A stretch of 16,958 nt of DNA from Pseudomonadota bacterium (GTDB lineage Bacteria; Pseudomonadota; Alphaproteobacteria; Rhizobiales; Rhizobiaceae), in NCBI GenBank assembly GCA_023388675.1, contig JAEWFU010000405.1:1-16958 (forward strand), written 5' to 3'. The notes beneath the pieces are model-generated. The model had not been told where the DNA came from, searched no databases, and saw nothing but the letters and a program-made list of their open reading frames with translations. Position numbers and translations under genes: made by a program. Within the stretch, counting starts at the first letter, position 1. Every line of letters begins with the position of its first letter. This document shows positions 7,122-13,549 of this stretch, in pieces.

Positions 7122-7901
7122 CTAGCGATAGACAATGCCGCCATCGGTCAGGATGGATTGCCCGGTGATATAGTCGGAATCGGCGCTAGCCAGAAACGCG
7201 ACAAGTGCGGCGACGTCTTCCGGTGTCTGGGCCCGGCCGAGGGCGATGCCTTCGACATATTTCTTGTAGGTCTCGCCCTTCGGCGTGCCGGTGATCTCCG
7301 AGAAGCGCTCGTCGATCTCAACCCACATGTCGGTGCCGACTATGCCGGGGCAATATGCGTTCACCGTGATCCCCGCGCTTGCATATTCCTTCGCGGAGGC
7401 CTGCGTCAGCGCGCGCACGGCGAACTTGGTCGCCGAATACACGCCCAGCATGGCGAAGCCATCATGTCCGGCGATCGAACACGCATTGACGATCTTGCCC
7501 TTCTGTCCGCGATCCTTGAATTTCTTCGCGGCCGCCTGGATGCCCCACAGCACGCCGTCGACATTGATGCGGAAGATCAGGTCCATGTCTTCGGGGGTGA
7601 CGTCGGCGATCGGCTTCACCTAGGCGATGCCGGCATTGTTGACCATCACATCGAACCCGCCGAGTTCCTTCTCCGCTTGGTCGATGGCGGCATAGACTTC
7701 GTCGCGGCTGCTCACATCTGCGACGACCGTCGTCGACTTGCGTCCGAGCGCCTCGACTTCCTTGCGGACGGATTCCAGCTTGTCGGCCTTGACGTCGGCC
7801 AAGGCGATGTCGGCACCCTCCTCGGCCAGCCGCAGCGCGATGCCGCGTCCGATTCCCTGACCGGCGCCGGTCACCAGGACGATTTTGTCGCTCAATCGCA
7901 T
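7122..7901 (-). pseudogene. budC: 2,3-butanediol/acetoin dehydrogenase (SDR), broken by one amber codon
   Basis: The full frame would encode a classical short-chain dehydrogenase of the diacetyl/acetoin reductase (BudC/ButA) type, which interconverts acetoin and 2,3-butanediol with NAD(H). It has TGAGQGIG (cofactor loop), NNAG, the catalytic Ser in CSIAG, YSATK (Tyr/Lys), and a C-terminal [14 protein letters not shown] typical of BudC. A TAG at 7620-7622 follows NNAGIA, exactly where the family usually has Gln (CAG), and the frame continues as [12 protein letters not shown]. All other family motifs are intact, so this is a recent point mutation, an assembly error or a readthrough site. The start at 7901 has AAGGAG 6 bases upstream. 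Reinitiation at the following GTG would make a fragment without the cofactor-binding half. Confidence 0.88.
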
Positions 7902-7935
7902 GGAGATCTCCTTCGAACGTTGGGCTCCCCAGTGT

Positions 7936-7953
7936 AATGAGTGTATGCTCATT
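7936..7953. promoter_or_regulatory. Dyad operator upstream of the butanediol dehydrogenase gene
   Basis: AATGAGTGTATGCTCATT is an 18-bp dyad with perfect 6-bp arms, centred about 43 bases upstream of the dehydrogenase start codon and so likely over its promoter. It looks like a TetR-type operator. No TetR gene is in the window, so the regulator is unknown. Confidence 0.5.
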
Positions 7954-8159
7954 CCGGGAAAACGGACAGCCGCAAGGGATCATATCTCCGTGCAGAGCGT
8001 TCTTCCGTACCGACGTCCCGCTACGGTGGGCGGCTTGACCAATGGATGCTCCGAGACCAGTCCCTGGCCATCAGCACGCAAACAGGCAGCGAGCATCGCC
8101 TGAAAAGAAGAGATCGGAAACCAAGCTTACACGACAACACTGCTAGCAAGGAGCACGCC

Positions 8160-8732
8160 ATGACCACGCATAAAGTCGGCTATTTCATCGGAAGCCTCGC
8201 TACCGGATCGATCAACCGAAAGCTGGCCAATGCACTCGTGCGGTTGGCTCCTTCTGAGCTTTCGATGTCGGAGATCTCCTTCAAGGACCTGCCGCTTTAC
8301 AGTTACGACTATGACGCCGACTATCCGCCGGTTGCCCGGGCCTTCAAGGACGCCATCGCCGCCGTCGACGCAGTGCTGTTCGTCACGCCGGAGTACAATC
8401 GCGCCATACCCGGCGGGTTGAAGAACGCCATCGATTGGGCAAGCCGTCCCTATGGCACAAACGCCTTTACCCGCAAGCCTTCGGCGGTGATCGGCACGTC
8501 GCCGGGCGCGATCGGTACGGCCGTCGCCCAGCAAAACCTGCGCAGCGTGCTCAGCTTCTGCAACTCGCCCCAGATGAACGCGCCGGAAGCCTACATCCAG
8601 TTCACGCCCGGCCTCATCAGCGATGACGGTGAAGTCACAAACGACAGCACCGCGGAATTCCTGCGAAACTTCATGGCCGAGTTTCACACATTCATCGCGA
8701 GGGTTCGCTCGGTGTTGCCCAAGGACGCCTGA
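8160..8732 (+). CDS. NADPH-dependent FMN reductase
   Basis: This 190-residue flavodoxin-like protein belongs to the NADPH-dependent FMN reductase family (ChrR/YieF/SsuE type). Such enzymes use NADPH to reduce FMN, quinones, azo dyes or chromate in the cytoplasm. GSLATGSINRKLANAL is the phosphate-binding loop for FMN, and PEYNRAIPGGLKNAIDW is the family signature. The start at 8160 is supported by AAGGAG 7 bases upstream; a longer in-frame extension to 7941 has no protein-like character. The next gene begins two bases after its stop, so the two were co-transcribed. It diverges from the butanediol dehydrogenase gene across about 258 bases. Confidence 0.93.
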   Translation: MTTHKVGYFIGSLATGSINRKLANALVRLAPSELSMSEISFKDLPLYSYDYDADYPPVARAFKDAIAAVDAVLFVTPEYNRAIPGGLKNAIDWASRPYGTNAFTRKPSAVIGTSPGAIGTAVAQQNLRSVLSFCNSPQMNAPEAYIQFTPGLISDDGEVTNDSTAEFLRNFMAEFHTFIARVRSVLPKDA

Positions 8733-8734
8733 CC

Positions 8735-9244
8735 GTGCCGGCGGCGGAACGTTACGATGCCGTCGTCATCGGCAGCGGCGAGGGCGGCAAGTATCTCGCC
8801 TGGCATCTGTCGCAGGCCGGCGAAAAGGTCGCGGTGATCGAGCGCCGCTGGATCGGCGGCTCCTGTCCGAACATAAACTGCCTGCCCAGCAAGAACGAAA
8901 TCTGGAGCGCGGGCGTCGCCGACATGGTCGCCCGCATCGGCATGAGCGAAGCGGAGGCACGCGCTGCGAATGTGGATGTGCGTGTCGCAAGGATTCCGAT
9001 GAAGGCCGTCCTGCGGACGCGGACGACGTCGGAAACCGCCGGCTTCATGAAGGCGCTGGTCGACAACGACGATCGGATCGGCGGCTTCACGATGATCGGC
9101 TCGGAGGCTGGCGAAGTGATGGCGGTGGTTCAGGCGGCCATGCTTGGGGAATTGCTCTACACGGCCCTGCGGGACGCCGTTCTCGCACATCCGACCATGG
9201 CCGAGGGGTTGAACGCGTTGTTCGGCCAGGTAAATGCAAGATAG
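8735..9244 (+). pseudogene. Flavin disulfide reductase (Lpd/MerA-like) with the middle deleted
   Basis: Intact members of this pyridine nucleotide-disulfide reductase family are about 450-470 residues; this frame has 169. The first 65 residues are the FAD-binding start (VVIGSGEGGKYLAWHL) with the redox pair Cys44 and Cys49 in GGSCPNINCLPSK. From about residue 66 the sequence is already the C-terminal dimerisation domain: ARIGMSEAEA, LRTRTTSETAGFMKAL, then AHPTMAEGLNALF with the active-site His152. The rest of the FAD domain and the whole NAD(P) domain, roughly 290 residues, are absent, yet the frame is kept. The junction is near 8925-8935. The product is probably inactive. It starts with GTG two bases after the FMN reductase stop. 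Confidence 0.85.
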
Positions 9245-9297
9245 AGGTGATCCATAAACAGGCACGGAAAGGCGCCGACGGGCGAATGGAGGCAAGG

Positions 9298-9600
9298 ATG
9301 ATAACCGGGCCATTGTGCAAGGCCGGACGGTCTCTCGTGGAAGTTACGCGGGCGAAGCTCGCGGGGAACGCGGGCGTGGACGAGCGTGTCATCGAGAACT
9401 TCGAGCGCGGGATCGACACTCCGGACGACGCTGCGATCTTGGCTCTTCAGAAGTCGTTGGAGGAACTCGGCGCGGTCTTTATTCCCGAGCAGGGCTCCAA
9501 CGGTCACGGCGTCCGCCTGAAATTCAGTCAATCCGTCACCGATCGGTTGCGCGGTTTTGTCAACGAAGGAGGGCCGTCACGCAAGGATGCCGTTCCCTGA
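9298..9600 (+). CDS. Small XRE-like DNA-binding regulator
   Basis: This 100-residue protein matches a group of small helix-turn-helix proteins frequent in alphaproteobacteria that begin MITG-x2-C-x-A and contain LEELGAVFIPE followed by GVRLKF. The HTH covers about residues 7-50 (AKLAGNAGVDERVIENFERG). Its DNA target is unknown. I chose the ATG at 9298 because GGAGG lies five bases upstream and relatives start at this MITG; the frame extends much further upstream but overlaps other genes. The region before residue 25 (VEVTRAKLA) is slightly unusual compared with the common VEWPR form. It converges with the CYTH gene, the two stops being about 20 bases apart. Confidence 0.8.
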   Translation: MITGPLCKAGRSLVEVTRAKLAGNAGVDERVIENFERGIDTPDDAAILALQKSLEELGAVFIPEQGSNGHGVRLKFSQSVTDRLRGFVNEGGPSRKDAVP

Positions 9601-9622
9601 GAGTTGCAACATGTTGATCCGT

Positions 9623-10132
9623 CTATCGGACCAGCACCGCGCCGAAGATGATGCTTTGGATCAGATTGGCAGTTTCTACCGCTTCACGATTGCCGGTGAT
9701 TTCCTCGCCGACCCAATCCGGCAACGGAACGAAAATGCCGCGCGTTGGCACTTCGACTTCGGCTAGGACGATACCGGTCATGACGCCCTCATAGACATCG
9801 ACCTCCCAGGTGAACTCACCTTCCGGTACGAGATGCCGGCATTTCTCGACGCGTTGGTCGCCACAATGACCGCCCAGCAATCGAAGGGCGTCATCGTAAG
9901 GTATCTCATACTCAAATTCGTCTCGCGCGACGCCATGGCGTGCACCCTTGACGGTTAGCGTTGCGCGCTGATCATAGGTCCGAACCCGGACCTTCCTGCC
10001 GTCGGTCGCAGCTATGATGCCGTCGCGAATGCTCACGTGACCGGTCGCCCGAGCTCTCCAGGTATCGCTCTTGACGAGAAATTTGCGTTCGATTTCCTCG
10101 GCGATGACAGTTACCCGAACAGCGTAATACAA
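9623..10132 (-). CDS. CYTH-domain (triphosphate tunnel) protein
   Basis: This protein of about 169 residues belongs to the CYTH/triphosphate tunnel metalloenzyme superfamily, whose bacterial members hydrolyse inorganic tripolyphosphate or other triphosphates using Mg/Mn. The ExExK signature is present as EEIERKFLVK near the N-terminus. It is followed by alternating charged strands (KVRVRTYD, ATLTVKG, DEFEYEIPY, TWEVDVYEG, VLAEVEVP), as expected for the beta tunnel. The start is doubtful: no ATG precedes the signature, and the frame opens with TTG at 10132 below an in-frame TGA. GGGGTG lies about seven bases upstream of the TTG. The usual ATG may have been lost by mutation. Confidence 0.82.
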   Translation of the reverse strand: MYYAVRVTVIAEEIERKFLVKSDTWRARATGHVSIRDGIIAATDGRKVRVRTYDQRATLTVKGARHGVARDEFEYEIPYDDALRLLGGHCGDQRVEKCRHLVPEGEFTWEVDVYEGVMTGIVLAEVEVPTRGIFVPLPDWVGEEITGNREAVETANLIQSIIFGAVLVR

Positions 10133-10656
10133 AGATCGTCACCCCGAAGAAGTAAACCTCGATAACTATTCGCGCAAGCACAGCTCCACGATCAGACGAT
10201 GCCATCGCTGTGTATTCTGGGTCGATGTGCAGGATAGACGGGGCAGCCACCATCCGATCGGCAGTCCAAGTTCTTGATTGCTCGCACCAATGAAAGAGCG
10301 GCTGCGGATCCGTGATACTGGCACTAGGCTGCGCAGTGCCGATCGCGGAAGGCAGTACAAAGGCGATTTCAGATTGGCTCGTCGGCTATCGGTAATCGCA
10401 AAGGTCCGCCTCTGTGGCCGAAATGGGCGCGCAGGGCTGCTGCCTTAGGCTCCTCGCGAATGACTGCTTCGGCATTTTGCTGCTCGACCGTGAACGTCTG
10501 AAATTGGGTCGCTAACGGAAGAGGCGAGCTTTGCCTGAAGGCGAATCCCGAAAGGGCAGCCTGCTGATGGGTGTTCTCCAAGGCCGGACTGTCCGGAAAC
10601 GGCCCCTTTGGCGACGCCAATCTTTTTGATAAAGCGTGTGGCCAACCTTCCGATTG
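10133..10656. other. Gene-free stretch upstream of nirK
   Basis: No convincing gene lies here. It holds the second copy of the dispersed repeat (10496-10607). Reverse-strand ORFs reaching into nirK from this side have no family features. Together with the change in gene theme, it may mark the left border of the denitrification block. Confidence 0.6.
10496..10607 (+). repeat. Dispersed intergenic repeat, copy 2
   Basis: It shares GTCTGAAAT-x-GGGTCGC, CTTTGCCTG and ACGGCCCCT with the copy at 2008-2120, at offsets 0, 33 and 103. The two copies lie about 8.5 kb apart in the same orientation. Between the shared blocks the sequence has diverged a lot. Confidence 0.7.
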
Positions 10657-10672
10657 TTTGTTCCAGCACAAA
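10657..10672. promoter_or_regulatory. Crp/Fnr-type (NnrR/Dnr/FNR-like) site upstream of nirK
   Basis: TTTGTTCCAGCACAAA fits TTG-N8-CAA, the core shared by FNR, Dnr and NnrR boxes. Its centre is about 74 bases upstream of the nirK ATG. A weak -10-like TAGGTT at 10694-10699 lies where a class II promoter (site centred near -41.5) would put it. NO or low oxygen is the likely signal. The regulator gene is not in the window. Confidence 0.7.
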
Positions 10673-10738
10673 CACCAAGGCATTGCGCCAGCGTAGGTTC
10701 TCCCCATCGACAATGATGGATCGCAAAGGAGAATCGAG

Positions 10739-11842
10739 ATGTTCACGCGTCGCCAGGCACTGATGGGAGCGGCGGCCGCCGCCATGCTCGCCGCGATGCC
10801 CCCATTTGCCGCTTTCGCGAACGAGGCCGAGATCGCAGCGCTGCCGCGCGAGCAGGTCACGCTCGTCGCCCCGCCCTTCGTCCACGCGCATCAGCAAGTG
10901 GCCAAGGAAGGGCCGAAGGTGGTCGAATTCACGATGACCATCGAAGAGAAGCCCGTCGTCATCGACGACGAGGGCACTGTCCTTCAGGGCATGACTTTCG
11001 ACGGATCGATCCCGGGTCCGATGATGGTCGTCCACGAGGGCGACTATGTCGAGCTGACGCTGGTGAACCCCGGCAGCAATTCGATGCCGCACAACATCGA
11101 CTTCCACGCCGCGACTGGTGCGCTGGGCGGCGGGGCGTTGACACTGGTCAACCCCGGCGAGCAGGTGAAGCTGCGCTTCAAGGCAACCCGCACAGGCACC
11201 TTCGTCTACCACTGCGCACCTGAAGGCCCGATGATCCCCTGGCACGTCGTGTCGGGCATGGCGGGAACGATCATGGTGCTGCCGCGCGACGGGCTGAAGA
11301 ACGACAAGGGCGAGCAGATCACCTACGACAAGGTCTTCTACATCGGCGAAAACGACTTCTATGTCCCGCGTGACGAGGACGGGAACTTCAAGACCTTCGA
11401 GAGCCATGGCGACAGCTATGCCGACACCCTCGAGGTCATGAAGAGCCTTACCCCGACGCATGTGGTCTTCAACGGTGCCAAGGGCGCCCTGACGGGCGAT
11501 AACGCCATGAAGGCGCGGGTCGGGGAAACCGTCCTTATCGTACACAGCCAGGCCAATCGCGACACTCGCCCGCACCTGATCGGCGGCCACGGCGACTATG
11601 TCTGGGAGGAAGGCAAGTTTGCCAATCCGCCTGCAAAGGACCTCGAAACGTGGTTCATCCGCGGCGGCTCGGCGGGAGCGGCTCTCTACACCTTCCTGCA
11701 GCCGGGCGTATACGCCTACGTGAACCACAACCTCATCGAGGCGGTGGAACTCGGAGCAACCGCGCACTTCCTGGTCGACGGCGACTGGAACGACGACCTG
11801 ATGAAGCAGGTCGAGGCTCCCGGACCGATCCCCACTCACTGA
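10739..11842 (+). CDS. nirK: Copper-containing nitrite reductase NirK
   Basis: This 367-residue periplasmic enzyme reduces nitrite to nitric oxide, the defining step of denitrification. A Tat-type signal (TRRQALMG, then a hydrophobic run to about residue 27) precedes two cupredoxin domains. The type 1 copper ligands are His118, Cys159, His169 and Met174; the type 2 ligands are His123, His158 and His330 (the last from the neighbouring subunit of the trimer). The catalytic Asp121 (HNIDFH) and His279 ([10 protein letters not shown]) are present, so it should be active. AAAGGAG precedes the ATG by about seven bases. An FNR-like box lies upstream. nirV follows 53 bases after the stop, as in many nirK loci. 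Confidence 0.98.
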   Translation: MFTRRQALMGAAAAAMLAAMPPFAAFANEAEIAALPREQVTLVAPPFVHAHQQVAKEGPKVVEFTMTIEEKPVVIDDEGTVLQGMTFDGSIPGPMMVVHEGDYVELTLVNPGSNSMPHNIDFHAATGALGGGALTLVNPGEQVKLRFKATRTGTFVYHCAPEGPMIPWHVVSGMAGTIMVLPRDGLKNDKGEQITYDKVFYIGENDFYVPRDEDGNFKTFESHGDSYADTLEVMKSLTPTHVVFNGAKGALTGDNAMKARVGETVLIVHSQANRDTRPHLIGGHGDYVWEEGKFANPPAKDLETWFIRGGSAGAALYTFLQPGVYAYVNHNLIEAVELGATAHFLVDGDWNDDLMKQVEAPGPIPTH

Positions 11843-11895
11843 CGGCAAACGCGGCCCGGACTCGGTCCGGGCCGCCAACCCCTTCGAGAATCGCC

Positions 11896-12773
11896 ATGCC
11901 ACACCACCTCATCGACGCACTGGCTGGCGCGGCTGCCGCGCTTGCCGTGCCCGCCACTGCGGCCGGAATCGCCCACCATGCCTACATGGCGAGCGACATC
12001 GCGGAGACCGTCGCAATCAGGACTGTCGTTCTGGACTTTCCGGCTCCGGGAGAATTCCTGACGAAGGGCGTTCCGACGGCACCCACGGTTGACCCGGTCA
12101 AGGTGAGCGCATTCCGCATCATGCAACAGCAGGTCGGTGCCGCGACGTATGCCCTGTGCGTCGAGGACGGCGCCTGCGATCCGGCCGACGGCATGAGCCG
12201 GGCCGGCGAGGACGTGCCCGTCACCGGGGTAAACTACCGCGACGCGACCGCGTTCGCTGTCTGGTACTCGAAGAAGACGGGATACCCCTGGCGGCTTCCG
12301 AGCGCGGACGAGGCGGCGGCGGCCGCGGGCGAGCGCTTCGCAGGAGACGCCTTCTCCGCCGCGGCCGACGATTCGGCCAATCCGGCGGTCGCCTGGCTGC
12401 GCCGATACAGGGAAGAAGCGGCGGCGAAGCGGCCGATCCCGCGGTCAAGGCGCGCGGCTTCTACGGAACCAACGCAAACGGCATCGATGATTTCGGCGGC
12501 GATGTCTGGGAGTGGACGTCGACCTGCTACGCGCGGACGACGCTCGCTTCGGACGGCACCGTGGAGTCGCGTACGGACAATTGCGGCGTGCGCGTCGTGG
12601 AGGGACTGCACCGGGCCTACATGTCGAACTTCGTGCGGGACGGCAAGAGCGGCGGATGCGCGGTCGGAACGCCGCCGGAGCATCTCGGTTTCCGTCTCGT
12701 GCGTGACGACAGTCCGTTGGCCCATTCCCGGCTCGCCGCCGCGCGCCTGTGGGAGGGCGCGGGAGGATCCTGA
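11896..12773 (+). pseudogene. nirV: nirV (formylglycine-generating-enzyme-like), frameshifted
   Basis: NirV accompanies nirK in many bacteria and has a sulfatase-modifying factor (FGE/SUMF1-like) fold; its exact role is not established. The N-terminus has a hydrophobic segment (residues 6-24). The domain follows with KVSAFRIMQQQVGAATYALC, VPVTGVNYRDATAFAVWY and YPWRLPSADE. At about 12430-12433 the frame breaks: upstream reads WLRRYREEAAAKR, while the matching continuation, ADPAVKARGFYGTNANGIDDFGGDVWEWTSTCY to GFRLVRDD, lies in the -1 frame. One missing G in the GG at 12431-12432 explains it, and no classic slippery site is present. The last part, CGVRVVEGLHRAYMSNFVRD, is well conserved, so the lesion is recent or an assembly error. 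Confidence 0.85.
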
Positions 12774-12841
12774 GTACGCTTGGAGCCTTCTGCGTTCCCG
12801 CCCCCCGCAACAAATCCAAGTGCCCGACAAAGGAAGAGACG

Positions 12842-13027
12842 ATGCAGGATTCACGCCCCTCCGGAGGCGACACGCCGTCACGGCACATGCCGGACGTCTC
12901 GGGATCTGAAGGATTGCGAAGGACGCGCTCGGCGATGGGCGTCGCCTTCGCGCTCCTCGACGAACTCATCCAGCTCCTGCCGGAACGGCCCGACGCGGAT
13001 GCATTGAAGGAGGTCGACGACGCTTGA
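12842..13027 (+). CDS. Small protein 1 of the nirV-nnrS interval, 61 aa
   Basis: I do not know a function. The start has AAGGAAGAG upstream. The N-terminal half is polar and looks disordered. The C-terminal half holds an amphipathic helix with AFALLDELIQLLPERPDADA, which resembles LALLGELDELMPDEPDGSA in the next small protein, so the two are probably paralogues. The frame stops at a TGA that overlaps a TTG in the -1 frame (TTGA, 13024-13027). That frame continues as REIRDLAQAGLKIVKVATGL for 33 codons, which looks like the natural extension of this protein (94 residues in all). Either one base has been lost near 13023-13025, or two tiny ORFs are translationally coupled. It lacks a signal peptide and is likely cytoplasmic. 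Confidence 0.65.
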   Translation: MQDSRPSGGDTPSRHMPDVSGSEGLRRTRSAMGVAFALLDELIQLLPERPDADALKEVDDA

Positions 13028-13125
13028 GGGAAATCCGCGACCTGGCGCAGGCGGGACTGAAGATCGTCAAGGTGGCCACCGGGCTCATCGAGAACCCGGA
13101 CGGGCCGGGAAATGGGACCGGCTGA
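13024..13125 (+). CDS. 33-codon continuation or coupled mini-ORF
   Basis: It opens with TTG overlapping the stop of small protein 1 and encodes REIRDLAQAGLKIVKVATGL followed by IENPDG and a short Gly-rich end. The first 20 residues would form an amphipathic helix. It has no own ribosome binding site, so it is either read by coupling or is the frameshifted tail of small protein 1. I favour the frameshift because the joined sequence ALKEVDDALREIRDL is a smooth helix. Confidence 0.4.
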   Translation: MREIRDLAQAGLKIVKVATGLIENPDGPGNGTG

Positions 13126-13171
13126 GGCGGCGTCGATGCCGCGAGGCCACCGTTCGCAAGGAGACAAAGAA

Positions 13172-13549
13172 ATGGGAAGTCACGTCCGCCGAATTCCTTC
13201 GAACCACGTCCAGCCTTTCGAGAGCATGCCTTCGCTCGTCGAAAGGCTTCGCCAGGAGATATCGGAAGCGCGCCTCGACTGCGGCTGCAGGGAGACAGCG
13301 AACGAAATGCTCGACCGCATCCACGCCGAGGACGAGCTGGTGCGGCGAGGTTCCGGACTTGCGGACGCAAGGCGCATGCGCGACGCCATCGTCATCGTGC
13401 TCGCCCTTCTCGGAGAACTGGACGAGCTGATGCCTGACGAGCCCGACGGGTCCGCGTTCATGGAGATCGCCGACCTGTTCGACGACGTGTCCGGCTTCGC
13501 GGCGGTCGGCGCGCAGGCAGCCCGGAAGGCCGCGGGAGGGGGCCGATGA
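13172..13549 (+). CDS. Small protein 2 of the nirV-nnrS interval, 125 aa
   Basis: Function unknown. It is a helical, acidic protein with no signal peptide or membrane segment. About residues 19-50 (SLVERLRQEISEARLDCGCR) form a charged helix with a Cys-x-Cys pair (CGC). About residues 68-105 hold LALLGELDELMPDEPDGSAF, which resembles the motif in small protein 1. I chose the ATG at 13172 because AAGGAG lies about nine bases upstream; a start at 13112 has no such support and would overlap the end of the preceding mini-ORF. Its stop overlaps the nnrS start (ATGA), so it is in the same transcript and probably translationally coupled to nnrS. A role in NO or nitrite metabolism is inferred only from position. 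Confidence 0.75.
   Translation: MGSHVRRIPSNHVQPFESMPSLVERLRQEISEARLDCGCRETANEMLDRIHAEDELVRRGSGLADARRMRDAIVIVLALLGELDELMPDEPDGSAFMEIADLFDDVSGFAAVGAQAARKAAGGGR

Noticed and set aside
6885..7937. 350-codon plus-strand ORF over the riboswitch and the butanediol dehydrogenase
   Set aside because: It runs through structured RNA and antisense to the SDR motifs; no ribosome binding site and no domain.
8623..9297. Long upstream extension of the XRE regulator frame
   Set aside because: It overlaps the FMN reductase and the disulfide reductase frames and is low-complexity; relatives start at the MITG methionine.
10445..11902. 485-codon minus-strand ORF opposite nirK
   Set aside because: It is a shadow of the nirK codons in GC-rich DNA; the plus frame has all copper ligands and a ribosome binding site, the minus frame has no family features.
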